NCBI RefSeq assembly: GCF_001886265.1
Contig: NZ_JXLE01000010.1
Location: 62,979-106,737, forward strand
Source: Enterococcus thailandicus
GTDB lineage: Bacteria; Bacillota; Bacilli; Lactobacillales; Enterococcaceae
Direction: 5' to 3'
DNA: 43,759 bases
The position numbers and the translations under genes were made by a program. Positions 1 through 8,813 of this stretch are shown here, in pieces; positions within the stretch are counted from its first letter, which is position 1; every line of letters starts with the position of its first letter. The notes beneath the pieces were generated by a model. It was not told the origin of the DNA, searched no databases, and saw nothing but the letters and a program-made list of their open reading frames with translations.

Positions 1-150
1 CTAAAAATAGACTTTCATATTTTTAAACAGTTGAGAGTTATTGTGAGAAGTTGCTTGGGGAACACCGTAAATAAGGTTGTGGTTCCAAACGACCAGCTTC
101 AAGTAATAAGGAAACTTTTCTAAAATGCGAATAAAAGCTTATTTTAGCTT
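1..150 (+). repeat. R1 dispersed repeat, one partial unit plus a degenerate one
   Basis: Bases 1-72 align without gaps to positions 49-120 of the 120-bp R1 unit seen at 34384-34503, and the window edge cuts off the rest. A second unit begins at 73 with AAGGTTGTGG and is recognisable to about 111. It then degenerates into a small hairpin (CTAAAAT ... ATTTTAG) up to about 150. The unit reads on the plus strand, so any gene it follows lies outside the window to the left. No open frame of note occurs here. Confidence 0.75.
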
Positions 151-187
151 TAGCTAGCACCTAGATGACTTTCCCCTAAACAAGCAC

Positions 188-218
188 AAAAGGAGCGCGA
201 CTTCGTCACACTCCTTTT
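188..218 (-). terminator. Intrinsic terminator of the LapA-domain gene
   Basis: AAAAGGAG pairs with CTCCTTTT around a GC-containing inner stem. A-runs on one side and T-runs on the other let it act in both directions. It lies 23 nt after the stop codon of the minus-strand gene at 241-684. Confidence 0.8.
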
Positions 219-240
219 CTAATTCAGTTTGACTAACTGA

Positions 241-684
241 TTAATCAAAATAATTGAAGCTTTGTTGTGGAGATTGAGCTCCGTCTTCTTTGGTGTCACC
301 AGTCTCTTCTAATTGACTGATTTTCACCGTTTTCGCTTGTAGTTCTGCTTGATAAGCGGCCTCTAGTTCTGCCCGTTCATTACGAAATTCGCGTTGTTGT
401 TCTTCTTTTGCTGTCTCAATTTTTTGCTGTACGCTACTTTGATATTCAGCAAGTTCCTGTGTTAAGTTTTTGATTTCTTTTTTTTGTTGCCACAAACTAG
501 CTGAAGCTGTTAAAAAGACGATCAAAGCGCCAATCAGTGCTGAACCAATAATAACTAAAATTAATGGCGCTGAAAAGGAAGCAAACCCCAGACTCACCGG
601 AACTTGTTCAATGTTGAATACTGCAAATAAAACAATCACTAATACTAAAAGAAACCCTAAAATCACACTGCTTTGTTTTTTCAT
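241..684 (-). CDS. LapA-domain (DUF1049-like) membrane protein
   Basis: A 147-residue protein of the LapA/DUF1049 type. Two hydrophobic segments (about residues 8-26 and 38-60) form a hairpin in the membrane. They are followed by a charged, Glu/Gln/Lys-rich cytoplasmic tail (about 65-130) that looks like a coiled coil, and a short acidic end. In Gram-negative bacteria LapA takes part in lipopolysaccharide assembly; a Gram-positive homologue must do something else, and its role is unknown. It lies 8 nt downstream of the SDR gene on the same strand, so it is probably the last gene of an rnz-SDR-lapA unit ending in the terminator at 188-218. The domain assignment rests on the two-helix plus coiled-coil layout and remembered family resemblance. 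Confidence 0.8.
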   Translation of the reverse strand: MKKQSSVILGFLLVLVIVLFAVFNIEQVPVSLGFASFSAPLILVIIGSALIGALIVFLTASASLWQQKKEIKNLTQELAEYQSSVQQKIETAKEEQQREFRNERAELEAAYQAELQAKTVKISQLEETGDTKEDGAQSPQQSFNYFD

Positions 685-692
685 TTTTTCAC

Positions 693-1481
693 CTACTTTT
701 TATTAAAAATTCCCCCAGCTAAATAATCCCCAATGTGTGGGAAAAGCGTATAGAATTTGGCTGCGATTTCCATGATAACTGGTTGGTTGATTTCACGTTT
801 TGGATGACTCATATTCCGCACAATTTGTTTTGCTAACTTCGTTGGATCTAGTACGATTTGCCCTAAGTTAGCTAAGTATTCTCCGCTTGGATCTGCTTTA
901 TCGAAAAATTCTGTAGCAATTGGCCCTGGATTAACAGTCGTGACTGCGACCCCAAATGGTTTTAATTCCAATCTCAACGCATTGGAAAAACCAATCACAG
1001 CAAATTTAGTTGCAGAGTAAATCGTTGATTTAGCTGTTGCCATTTTCCCTGCCATTGAGGCTAGATTAATGATGTGCCCACTTTTTCTTTCTGCCATATC
1101 GATTGCAAATTTTTGCGTCAAGACCATCATACCTAACACATTAACCTCAAACATATCATAAGCTTTTCCTAAATCAAATTGTAGAAAATCTTCGAAGATG
1201 CCAAAGCCAGCATTGTTAACCAATACGTCCACTCGACCAACTTCTGTCATCACTTTTTCATACAGGCTTTCAACGCTTTCTGGATTGCTAACGTCCACTT
1301 GAAAAGCATAGGCTTCTTTGCCACTCAACTCTTGACACTTTGCTTTTACTTCTCCAATCAACTGAATCCGTCGAGCACAAGTAATCACGATAGCTCCTTG
1401 TCTTGCTGCTTCATAACAGATTTCTGCACCTAATCCCGCAGATCCACCAGTCACCAATACCACTTTATTTGCTAATTTCAT
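693..1481 (-). CDS. SDR-family short-chain dehydrogenase/reductase
   Basis: A 262-residue classical short-chain dehydrogenase/reductase. The N-terminal Rossmann cofactor motif is TGGSAGLG (residues 11-18), with NNAG at 89-92. The catalytic set is Asn114, Ser142, Tyr155 and Lys159 (YSATK). Arg37-Arg38 after the second strand favour NADP(H) over NAD(H), which is an inference. The substrate cannot be read from the sequence. Its ATG overlaps the stop of rnz by four bases (ATGA), so the two are translationally coupled. The same pairing of rnz with a YqjQ-like SDR is familiar in other Firmicutes, but a functional link is not established. Confidence 0.9.
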   Translation of the reverse strand: MKLANKVVLVTGGSAGLGAEICYEAARQGAIVITCARRIQLIGEVKAKCQELSGKEAYAFQVDVSNPESVESLYEKVMTEVGRVDVLVNNAGFGIFEDFLQFDLGKAYDMFEVNVLGMMVLTQKFAIDMAERKSGHIINLASMAGKMATAKSTIYSATKFAVIGFSNALRLELKPFGVAVTTVNPGPIATEFFDKADPSGEYLANLGQIVLDPTKLAKQIVRNMSHPKREINQPVIMEIAAKFYTLFPHIGDYLAGGIFNKK

Positions 1482-2422
1482 GACAGTACCTCCTCGTCTC
1501 TAAATGGAATATCAATCACATCGAAATCTTTCATAATCGTTGTGTTTGGAAAAATTTCTTGCGCTTCTTTTTCCAGCTCAAAAGCTGCTTTACCAACATA
1601 ACGAGCGCTAATATGCGTTAACAACAAACGCGCTGTCTTCGCTTTTGTTGCAACTTCTGCTGCTTGATGAGAAGTTGAATGAAAATAATTATGTGCCATT
1701 TTCGCTTCATTTTTGTTAAAGGTACTTTCATGGACTAATACGTCACTATTTTGGGCAAGTTCAACGGCATTAGCCGTCTTTCTTGTGTCGCCTAAAATCG
1801 TAACAATCCGCCCTTTTTTATCAGGACCCACGAATTCTTTGCCATTAATGGTTGTACCATCTTCTAGCTGAACTGTTTCTCCGCGCTTCAACTGACCATA
1901 AACTGGACCGGCAGGCACACCTAATTCTTTTAAGCGTTCTACTTGCAACTCGCCCTTATGATCCTTTTCGACTACGCGATACCCATAACTATCAATTCCG
2001 TGATCTAATTTCTTTGTATACACTGCAAACTGTTGATCTTTAAAGATTGGTTCATCTTCACGTACTTCAATAAATTTCAACGGATAACTTAAACGAGTTT
2101 GTGAAACAGATAGTGCTGTCTTAACAAATTGCTCTACCCCTTTTGGACCATAAATTTCTAATGGTGTGTCTCCACCTTGAAATGAACGACTACTAATTAA
2201 TCCTGGTAACCCAAAAATATGGTCGCCATGTAAATGCGTAATAAAAATCTTTTCGATTTTTCTTGGACGAATATTTGTACGCAAAATTTGCATCTGTGTG
2301 CCTTCACCACAATCAAATAACCAAATTTCATTACGTTCATCTAATAGTCTTAATGCGATACTTGTTACATTCCGCTGCTTCGCAGGTACCCCTGCACCTG
2401 TCCCTAAAAATTGTAATTCCAT
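1478..2422 (-). CDS. rnz: Ribonuclease Z (tRNA 3'-processing endonuclease)
   Basis: RNase Z cuts the 3' trailer from tRNA precursors that lack an encoded CCA, leaving an end ready for CCA addition. The 314-residue length is normal for the short bacterial form. The metallo-beta-lactamase core shows the zinc motif HLHGDH (residues 63-68), the LGTGAGVP start (6-13), and later ILGDTR and THISARY motifs carrying further metal ligands. A Gly/Pro-rich stretch around residues 170-200 ([14 protein letters not shown]) fits the flexible arm that grips tRNA. It is first in a short operon with the SDR and LapA-domain genes. The tRNA-Gln at 39990 has no encoded CCA and would be a suitable substrate. Confidence 0.97.
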   Translation of the reverse strand: MELQFLGTGAGVPAKQRNVTSIALRLLDERNEIWLFDCGEGTQMQILRTNIRPRKIEKIFITHLHGDHIFGLPGLISSRSFQGGDTPLEIYGPKGVEQFVKTALSVSQTRLSYPLKFIEVREDEPIFKDQQFAVYTKKLDHGIDSYGYRVVEKDHKGELQVERLKELGVPAGPVYGQLKRGETVQLEDGTTINGKEFVGPDKKGRIVTILGDTRKTANAVELAQNSDVLVHESTFNKNEAKMAHNYFHSTSHQAAEVATKAKTARLLLTHISARYVGKAAFELEKEAQEIFPNTTIMKDFDVIDIPFRDEEVLS

Positions 2423-2577
2423 AATCTACCTGACTTTCTATGAGTTCCCTCTAATTTTAGGGGAAAATGCACGGATAAGCAACCGAAAAAGACAGAGAAA
2501 AGTGCCTCAAGTACACTTTTTCTCTGCCAGAATTCACTTTTTTGTTGGAACTATTCAAAGTGAAAATAAAACAGAAC

Positions 2578-3168
2578 TTATTCTTGTTCGTTTTCATCAT
2601 CCCTTGATTGATTCTCAACTGGTGGATGTTTTTCACTCCATGTTTTTTGAGCTGCTTCTTTTGTGCTACGTTCAACTTCTTTCGCATCGGCAACATCTTT
2701 TTCGACATCATCATAGTCTAGACGGGTAATTTCTCCACCCAGTTCCATCATAACTAATTGGTTCAATGGACGATTATCTTCTTCTTCCGCAATCAAAATC
2801 AGACCAGTAGCACCTTCGCCAATTTTATCGCCAACAAAGTCAAAAACAGTTTGTGCATTTTGAATTTCTTTCGCGTCTTGAGTTGCTCCAATCATTCCGC
2901 CTGCAAACCAGCCAAGTAAAATACCAAGTGGTCCACCCAAGATACCAACGAGCATACCAATCATGCCACCCTTGGAAGACTTATTACTTCCAGTAAAGTC
3001 GATAAAATCTTCGACTTTAAATTGGTGTGTTCCATTGGGATCGTGACTGATTACAGCCATTTGTTCGCCCTTAATTTTTCGAGTAGCATGAAACTTTTTG
3101 ATTTCTGAAAAGGCTTGATAAGCTTGACTCTCCACATCAAAATTTAAAATAATCACTCGTTTGTTCAT
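2578..3168 (-). CDS. DUF1269-type membrane protein
   Basis: About 196 residues, resembling DUF1269 proteins. It has an N-terminal alpha/beta region, a glycine-rich hydrophobic segment with small-residue repeats (about residues 67-93, glycine-zipper-like), then a second soluble region and a highly charged C-terminus ending in many Asp/Glu. Function is unknown in the family. The start is placed at the ATG at 3166-3168 because GGAG lies 8 nt upstream; the longer GTG frame to 3177 would overlap that ribosome binding site. It stands alone between rnz and obg, on the same strand as both. No terminator was seen between it and rnz. Confidence 0.82.
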   Translation of the reverse strand: MNKRVIILNFDVESQAYQAFSEIKKFHATRKIKGEQMAVISHDPNGTHQFKVEDFIDFTGSNKSSKGGMIGMLVGILGGPLGILLGWFAGGMIGATQDAKEIQNAQTVFDFVGDKIGEGATGLILIAEEEDNRPLNQLVMMELGGEITRLDYDDVEKDVADAKEVERSTKEAAQKTWSEKHPPVENQSRDDENEQE

Positions 3169-3302
3169 TTGACTCACTCCTCACTTTTTGCGTTCATTTC
3201 ATTTTACCTTTGATTTAGCCAGAAATAAAATAATAACCCCTAAAACAGAAGTGTTTACTTTAAAAAATTAAAAAAACAAAAAAGTGGTGTGTTAATAACA
3301 GC

Positions 3303-3415
3303 TTAAATAGAAAAAACGCCTAAAATTCGTTTTTGAAAACGGTGATTTTAGACGTTTTTTAAATTAAAAAATGTATTTGTATTAAGAACAACTGGCATTT
3401 TGCTCCAGTTTATTT
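3303..3415. repeat. R2 repeat, copy 1 (two hairpins)
   Basis: About 113 bp closely matching 41149-41262. The first hairpin (3311-3360) has the arm AACGCCTAAAAT against ATTTTAGACGTT, with an A-run before and a T-run after, so it looks like a bidirectional terminator and would suit obg on the minus strand. The second hairpin has the arm ACTGG against CCAGT around 3393-3412. It directly adjoins an R1 fragment. Confidence 0.75.
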
Positions 3416-3419
3416 TTCC

Positions 3420-3498
3420 TAATGAACGTTGTTTCCAAAGCAACTCTCATTATAGCTTGCAATCACCGCAAAATGCTGAGCACTTCTTTCACAGCCTT
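3420..3498 (-). repeat. R1 repeat fragment downstream of obg
   Basis: Read on the minus strand this starts with AAGGCTGTG 15 nt after the obg stop codon. It loses part of the unit's middle, and then keeps the 3' arm (GTGATTGCAAGCTATAATGA followed by GAGTTGCTTTGG). It is a deleted copy of the 120-bp R1 unit in the same orientation as the gene it follows. Confidence 0.6.
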
Positions 3499-3513
3499 TT
3501 TCACTTCTGTCCT

Positions 3514-4827
3514 TTATTCAACAAATTCAAACTCGAATTCACCAATCCGAACGATATCGCCGTCTTTAGCACCGCGGGCACGCAATGCTTCATCAACACC
3601 CATACCACGTAATTGACGTGCAAAACGCATAACTGTTTCATCGTGATCAAAATTCGTCATTTGGAATAATTTTTCGATTCGCTCACCAGTTAATACCCAA
3701 GTAGCATCTGGCTCACGATCAATCTTGAAGTCTGGCCCTTCAGGTGTGAATCCGTAATGAACCGTTTCTTCCTCAATTTCTTCATCGTAAAGAGGAAACT
3801 CTGGTGTGACTTCTAGTAAATCGGCAGTTGCATTCAATAACGCATCCAGCCCTTTACGTGTCACTCCAGAAATTGGAAATACTGGAATGTCATCTGCAAA
3901 TTCATCTGCTTTTTCTTTATTCAATTGCTCTTTGAATTTCACCAAATTTTCTTCTGCATCTGGCATATCCATTTTATTCGCAACAATCAACTGTGGGCGT
4001 TCTAATAAGCGCAAATTATAAGTAGACAACTCATGGTTGATTGCTAAATAATCTTCGTAGGGATCTCGCCCTTCCATCCCGCTCATATCAATCACATGTA
4101 AAATAACACGAGTGCGTTCAATATGACGTAAGAATTGCGTACCTAGACCAACACCTTGTGAAGCTCCTTCAATTAAACCTGGTAAATCAGCTGCCGCAAA
4201 GCTTCGACCATCAGTCGTTGTGACCATTCCAAGATTAGGAACTAGCGTAGTAAAGTGATAGGCACCGATTTTTGGTCGTGCAGAAGAAATAACTGAAAGT
4301 AATGTTGATTTCCCGACTGAAGGGAAACCCACTAAACCAACATCTGCTAAGACTTTTAATTCCAATTCGATTTTACGCTCTTGTCCTGGTTCACCGTTTT
4401 CTGCGATTTCTGGTGCAGGATTACGTGGTGAAGCAAAACGAGTGTTTCCGCGACCACCGCGACCGCCTTTAGCAACTACTAAAGTTTGACCATTTTCAAT
4501 CAAATCACCTAGTAAAGCACCTGTTTCTGCATCACGTACAGTTGTTCCTTGAGGGACTTTAACGTATGTGTCGTCTGAACCGCGACCATGCATTCCCTTG
4601 CTCATTCCATTTTCACCCGGTTGTGCTTTGAAATGACGATTGAAACGAAAATCCATCAATGTGCGCAAGCCTTCATCGACAACTAAAATAACATCGCCAC
4701 CGTGACCACCATCACCACCAGCTGGTCCGCCATCAGGAACATACTTTTCTCTACGAAAAGCAACCATTCCATCGCCGCCCTTACCAGCTTTCACATCGAT
4801 TGTTACTTGATCTAAAAACATGGACAT
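3514..4827 (-). CDS. obgE: Obg-family GTPase
   Basis: Obg is an essential GTPase that binds the 50S ribosome subunit and links ribosome assembly to growth and the stringent response. The 437-residue protein has all three domains. The glycine-rich Obg fold covers residues 1-158, with many GG repeats. The G domain has G1 GFPSVGKST (167-175), G3 DLPG (214-217) and G4 NKMD (284-287). The C-terminal OCT domain covers about 360-437 and is characteristic of Firmicutes Obg. The start is supported by AGGAGG 8 nt upstream. The gene is divergent from gap and is followed by an R1 fragment and the R2 terminator-like hairpin. Confidence 0.97.
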   Translation of the reverse strand: MSMFLDQVTIDVKAGKGGDGMVAFRREKYVPDGGPAGGDGGHGGDVILVVDEGLRTLMDFRFNRHFKAQPGENGMSKGMHGRGSDDTYVKVPQGTTVRDAETGALLGDLIENGQTLVVAKGGRGGRGNTRFASPRNPAPEIAENGEPGQERKIELELKVLADVGLVGFPSVGKSTLLSVISSARPKIGAYHFTTLVPNLGMVTTTDGRSFAAADLPGLIEGASQGVGLGTQFLRHIERTRVILHVIDMSGMEGRDPYEDYLAINHELSTYNLRLLERPQLIVANKMDMPDAEENLVKFKEQLNKEKADEFADDIPVFPISGVTRKGLDALLNATADLLEVTPEFPLYDEEIEEETVHYGFTPEGPDFKIDREPDATWVLTGERIEKLFQMTNFDHDETVMRFARQLRGMGVDEALRARGAKDGDIVRIGEFEFEFVE

Positions 4828-5031
4828 ATTCTCGTCCTCCTATTGTATTTATTTATTTAAATTTCTCGACTACCTGAATTTCCACAATAAACAAAAGTCC
4901 TATTTATTTTAGCGATGAAATCACGTTTTGTCTATCTTTTCAGCCAAAACTTTGCTATCTCTTACCATTTTTTGCATTTTTAGCAAATCCAACTGAAATT
5001 TTCGGAAAAATCAAGTGAAAAGATAAATTTT

Positions 5032-5114
5032 TTGACAAATTTTAAATTTAGTAGCAAACTTAAATCGTATTAAGAGAGGTTGCGGCACTTTCACAGCCCT
5101 TAAATTAAAGGAGG
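5032..5114 (+). promoter_or_regulatory. Likely promoter and RBS region of gap
   Basis: A consensus -35 TTGACA lies at 5032-5037, but no good -10 occurs at 16-18 nt, so the promoter call is tentative. AAAGGAGG at 5107-5114 sets the start at the ATG at 5126 rather than the in-frame TTG at 5120, which would be too close. Confidence 0.4.
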
Positions 5115-5125
5115 AACTTTTGATT

Positions 5126-6136
5126 ATGACAGTAAAAGTAGGTATTAATGGATTCGGACGTATTGGACGCTTAGCGTATCGTCGTATCAAAGAAGTATCT
5201 GATGACATCGAAGTAGTTGCAATCAACGACTTAACAAGTCCAACTATGTTAGCACAATTATTACAATTCGATTCAACACATGGTACTTATCCTGGAACAG
5301 TTACTGCTACAGAAGACTCAATCGTGGTTGATGGGGAAGCAACTCGTGTTTATGCTGAACCTGATGCAAGTAAAATCCCTTGGGTAAAAGAAAACGGAGT
5401 AGACATCGTACTAGAATGTACTGGTTTTTATACTTCAGAAGAAAAAGCACAAGCTCACTTGAACGCAGGCGTTAAACGCGTTGTGATCTCTGCCCCAGCT
5501 GGCGCAATGAAAACAATCGTTTATAACGTAAATGATGACACTTTAGACGCAAGTGATAAAATCATCTCTGCTGGATCATGTACAACTAACTGCTTGGCAC
5601 CAATGGCTTATTTCTTAAATAACGAATTTGGTATCGAAGTTGGTACAATGACAACTGTCCATGCTTATACTTCAACACAAATGTTATTAGATGGACCAGT
5701 AAAAGGTGGAAACTTGCGTGCTGCTCGCTCTGCTGCTGACAACACAATTCCTCACTCAACTGGTGCTGCAAAAGCAATCGGTTTAGTTATTCCTGAATTG
5801 AACGGCAAATTACAAGGTCATGCTCAACGTGTCCCTGTTGTTGATGGTTCATTAACAGAATTAGTATCAATCTTAAAAACAAAAGTAACTGCTGATGAAG
5901 TCAATGAAGCAATTAAAAAACATACAATTGACAACCCATCATTTGGTTATGATGACCGCGAAATCGTTTCTGGTGATGTAATCGGAACAACTCAAGGTTC
6001 AATCTTCGACCCAACACAAACAGAAGTAACTTCAGCTGGTGATTACCAACTTGTTAAAACTGTTGCTTGGTACGATAACGAATATGGCTTCACTTGCCAA
6101 ATGATTCGTTTATTAGAAAAATTTGCTAACTTATAA
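5126..6136 (+). CDS. gap: Glyceraldehyde-3-phosphate dehydrogenase (glycolytic)
   Basis: Catalyses the NAD-dependent oxidation and phosphorylation of glyceraldehyde 3-phosphate to 1,3-bisphosphoglycerate in glycolysis. The 336-residue sequence has the NAD-binding start [11 protein letters not shown] (5-15). The catalytic nucleophile is Cys152 in SAGSCTTNC, and the base is His179 in TTVHAYT. All are intact and the length is standard. Codon use looks biased as in highly expressed genes. It stands alone with its own terminator at 6169-6203. In many Firmicutes gap follows the repressor gene cggR and precedes pgk; neither is adjacent here, so control is probably not by a neighbouring CggR. Confidence 0.97.
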   Translation: MTVKVGINGFGRIGRLAYRRIKEVSDDIEVVAINDLTSPTMLAQLLQFDSTHGTYPGTVTATEDSIVVDGEATRVYAEPDASKIPWVKENGVDIVLECTGFYTSEEKAQAHLNAGVKRVVISAPAGAMKTIVYNVNDDTLDASDKIISAGSCTTNCLAPMAYFLNNEFGIEVGTMTTVHAYTSTQMLLDGPVKGGNLRAARSAADNTIPHSTGAAKAIGLVIPELNGKLQGHAQRVPVVDGSLTELVSILKTKVTADEVNEAIKKHTIDNPSFGYDDREIVSGDVIGTTQGSIFDPTQTEVTSAGDYQLVKTVAWYDNEYGFTCQMIRLLEKFANL

Positions 6137-6168
6137 GAAATTTTCCAATCAAAATTTCTTACCATACT

Positions 6169-6203
6169 AAAAAGAGCTGAGACAGGTGTCTCGGCTCTTT
6201 TTA
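6169..6203. terminator. Bidirectional intrinsic terminator after gap
   Basis: The stem AAAAAGAGC..GAGAC pairs with GTCTC..GCTCTTTTT around AGGT. It ends gap on the plus strand and can also end the convergent hydrolase gene. Confidence 0.88.
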
Positions 6204-6242
6204 TAGTTATTACACTGAACCACTTGATTCATCATCACATAC

Positions 6243-7184
6243 TTAAAAATACTTCACTAGGAAATCTTTTACTACTTGCTGATATTTTTCTGGGTCAATA
6301 GCATATGCCTTAGCATGCTCCGCCCCTTTTACGATATATTTTTCTTTTGGAACATTGGTCGCTTCATAGACTTCATTTAACATTTCAAACGGAACAAACG
6401 TATCTTCATCACCATGAATAAAGAGCATTGGCGTTTGGTTTTTCTTCAATTGTTTGACTGCACTTGCTTCATTAAAAGAATAACCTGCTCGGACTTTCGT
6501 CATTAAACTAGTCGCAGGCATCAATGGAAATGCCGGTAGATTAAACATGTCTGCTAGTTGGTATGAAAGTTCTTCATTTACAGAAGAATAGCCACAATCC
6601 TCAATGATTGCTTTCACATTTTTAGGAAGCTGCTCTCCACTGGTCATCATCACCGTTGCACCACCCATGCTGATTCCATAAAGAGCAATTTCTTCTTGTT
6701 TTCCATTTGTTTCAAGAACTTTGTTGATCCACTTTACATAGTCCTTTCTTTCTGGCCAGCCAAATCCAATATAATTTCCTTCACTTTTTCCATGTCCTCG
6801 TGCATCTGGGAGTAAGACATTGTAGCCTAAATCATGGAAAATTTTAGCATAGTTTGCCATCGTTTCAGCATCGCCCATATAGCCGTGCGCCGCAATCACT
6901 GTCTGGCTACTTGGTTTTGCTGCAGGCAGATAAATCGCAGAAAGTTTTAGTTGATCATCTGATTCGATCGTCCAATGCGTACGATTTTCTTTTGCTTTGA
7001 ACCACGTTTGCGTTGCAGTTTCTTCTGCCGTTTTTGTAGTACCAGGTGTATCTTCGCCAATAAAGTCTTTTGGCGCTGGAACGATTGCATAATTATAAAA
7101 ATAATTTGCTGCAAAACCTAACCCAATCGTTACTATCAGGATCACGCCAATACTAATTTTCACCCAAAGTTTCATGTTCTCCAC
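6243..7184 (-). CDS. Membrane-anchored alpha/beta hydrolase
   Basis: A 313-residue alpha/beta hydrolase with one N-terminal membrane segment (about 8-30), so the enzyme domain probably faces outside. The nucleophile elbow is GISMGG with Ser172; HGDED around 257-261 supplies the acid; His290 in GAEHAK completes the triad. HGYMGD (100-105) forms the oxyanion region and RGHGKSEG (129-136) is typical of the YkkA/YtaP-like 'DUF2974-style' serine hydrolases. The natural substrate (ester, lipid or peptide) is not known. The start is uncertain: GTG at 7184 has AGGAG 4 nt upstream, and an ATG three codons later has GGAG 3 nt upstream. It is convergent with gap. Confidence 0.85.
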   Translation of the reverse strand: MENMKLWVKISIGVILIVTIGLGFAANYFYNYAIVPAPKDFIGEDTPGTTKTAEETATQTWFKAKENRTHWTIESDDQLKLSAIYLPAAKPSSQTVIAAHGYMGDAETMANYAKIFHDLGYNVLLPDARGHGKSEGNYIGFGWPERKDYVKWINKVLETNGKQEEIALYGISMGGATVMMTSGEQLPKNVKAIIEDCGYSSVNEELSYQLADMFNLPAFPLMPATSLMTKVRAGYSFNEASAVKQLKKNQTPMLFIHGDEDTFVPFEMLNEVYEATNVPKEKYIVKGAEHAKAYAIDPEKYQQVVKDFLVKYF

Positions 7185-7284
7185 TTTTCTCCTATCACTT
7201 AAATTAAAAATAAATCACTGAACGAATAAATTTAATCCTAAGTATAATCAATGTTTTTGTTTGATGCAAATTGATTCGATAAAT

Positions 7285-7322
7285 AAAAAGGACCAAGACA
7301 TTTACGTGTCCTGATCCTTTTT
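7285..7322. terminator. Intrinsic terminator downstream of mupG and its R1 copies
   Basis: AAAAAGGAYCA..GACAC pairs with GTGTC..TGATCCTTTTT around a short loop. It has A- and T-runs on both sides. It would end the mupG transcript after the R1 units. Confidence 0.85.
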
Positions 7323-7329
7323 GAAGTAC

Positions 7330-7412
7330 TTGATGGTAAAAAGCTATTTTTGAAAGCTTACTTGCCTCTTTTAATTTATTGCTTGAAGTTGACCGCTTGG
7401 AACCACAACCTT
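7330..7412 (-). repeat. R1 repeat, degenerate second unit
   Basis: Read on the minus strand from 7412 this begins AAGGTTGTGGTTCCAAGCGG, directly following the complete unit at 7413-7532. The first 30 positions match well. The middle has an insertion of about 9 nt, and the 3' part is lost before the terminator. Confidence 0.65.
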
Positions 7413-7532
7413 ATTCACGGTGTTCCCCAAGCAACTCCTCGACATAGCTCACAATCACTTCAAAATATGAAATGCTATTTTGAGTGTCTGCTCGCTATCT
7501 TTTCGGAGCTAATCGCTTGGTGCCACAACCTT
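7413..7532 (-). repeat. R1 repeat, complete 120-bp unit
   Basis: One full unit, read on the minus strand, starting exactly at the mupG stop codon (overlap of two bases). It folds as a long hairpin: unit positions 13-18 with 101-106 (CCAAGC/GCTTGG), 23-30 with 91-100, 35-39 with 85-89, and 47-57 with 66-77, leaving an 8-nt loop. It is used here as the reference copy. Confidence 0.85.
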
Positions 7533-8625
7533 ACTTCACATTTTCAATCAATTTAAAGCTTGACCAAGGTTTCAAGAAATCAAGCAAGAATAATTCATCT
7601 GCTGAAATTCGGCCGACTACATTTACACGACCGTCATTTTTCATTTCTTTCAAAGCAATTTGTGTTTCACCTTTGTACTGACCGTAGCCAGCATTATCAA
7701 TCAAAACATCTCCGTGAGCCATGTCACGAGTATTATGAGCTGGGAAAGGTTTATCTTTGTAATAAACACGAGTCATTGTCGAACGTAAAATATATTCTGA
7801 ACGATCTCCTCGATAGCTGTGTAAGTTATCAAACAAGCAAATACGTTCGTCTTCGGTAATGCCTTCTTCTACATCAACTTTTAATGTTGGATAATCTGCA
7901 TTGAAAGCTTCTGCCATTGCTTTTAATTCTTCCTCACTTGCATAAGCGTTCCCAACAGAAATATCATCAATCAAGCCAGTTAACATCAAATGTTTTACTT
8001 GCGTTGAAATTTCTAAATCACGATGGTCTTCTAATGAACACAACCCATCTTGTGTTGGCCATGGACCAAAAGCGGCAACTTGTGAATTCACAAATGCCAT
8101 CGTATTCAAATTATATTTTCTGAATTTTTCTGAACAATAAACAAAGTGATCGTAACTCAAACCAGAATAGCGATGTGGGTAAAAGTTATGAGATCCCAAT
8201 AAATTATTTGTGTTTGGTGAATAACTCATGATGTTATCCACGTAGTTTGTTCCAGAACTCATATTGATTTCAATTTTGATTCCATATGGGTTACGTGTCA
8301 TCTTCGCTTCTTCTGCACCCGTAAAACCAATATCTAAACGTACGCCATAAGCGCCCATTTCATCAAAGAATGATAAATCATCATAAGAAATCTCAAGTTG
8401 TTCAAATAAGGCAGGATTGATATCTACCATTACTTCCATTCCTAAGCTATTCGCATAGTCGACTACTTTTGTAAATTCGGCTAATACTTGCTCTTTGTTA
8501 TCATTCACTTGTAGCAAGCTTGTAAACACACGTTTAAATCCATATTTATGTGCTAAATCTAAATATGCTTTATCCTTTTCAAATGTTGAGCGTTCTGGGT
8601 AAATCGAAACTCCAAGTTTTCCCAT
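7531..8625 (-). CDS. mupG: MupG-type 6-phospho-N-acetylmuramidase (DUF871)
   Basis: A 364-residue protein of the MupG/DUF871 family: an N-terminal TIM barrel (about 1-235) and a C-terminal cyclophilin-like barrel domain (about 240-360). The S. aureus member splits MurNAc-6-phosphate-GlcNAc in the cytoplasm, releasing MurNAc-6-P and GlcNAc during cell-wall recycling. The MGKLGVSIYPE start and the NPYGIKIEINMSSGTNYVDNI region are typical of the family. Its usual partners (murQ etherase, a MurNAc PTS, an RpiR regulator) are not adjacent, so it must work with enzymes encoded elsewhere. An R1 unit begins at its stop codon. Confidence 0.88.
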   Translation of the reverse strand: MGKLGVSIYPERSTFEKDKAYLDLAHKYGFKRVFTSLLQVNDNKEQVLAEFTKVVDYANSLGMEVMVDINPALFEQLEISYDDLSFFDEMGAYGVRLDIGFTGAEEAKMTRNPYGIKIEINMSSGTNYVDNIMSYSPNTNNLLGSHNFYPHRYSGLSYDHFVYCSEKFRKYNLNTMAFVNSQVAAFGPWPTQDGLCSLEDHRDLEISTQVKHLMLTGLIDDISVGNAYASEEELKAMAEAFNADYPTLKVDVEEGITEDERICLFDNLHSYRGDRSEYILRSTMTRVYYKDKPFPAHNTRDMAHGDVLIDNAGYGQYKGETQIALKEMKNDGRVNVVGRISADELFLLDFLKPWSSFKLIENVK

Positions 8626-8669
8626 AATCCTATTGCCTCCTAGCGGTTTGCTTTTTTGTATCCACTTAC

Positions 8670-8698
8670 ATTATAACAAACATGATACAAATGGTCTA
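8670..8698 (-). promoter_or_regulatory. Probable mupG promoter
   Basis: On the minus strand a perfect -10 TATAAT (8670-8675) lies 17 nt from a weak -35 TAGACC (8693-8698), about 45 nt before the mupG start. Confidence 0.55.
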
Positions 8699-8813
8699 CA
8701 CCTTTTACCAAGGCTTTCAAAAAGAAAAATCGCTTGCTAATTTTCATTAGGTTTTTGTTCAAGAGTTTGCTATCATAAATGTAGACTATTTTTAAAGAAG
8801 AAAGGATCCAGAT

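Noticed and set aside
7350-7681. Open frames inside R1 copies (also 34226-34432) that give similar peptides such as YLFGANRLVPQP and YLVGANRFVSQP
   Set aside because: The similarity comes from the repeated DNA itself. The frames lack ribosome binding sites, differ in length and overlap the true genes in antisense.
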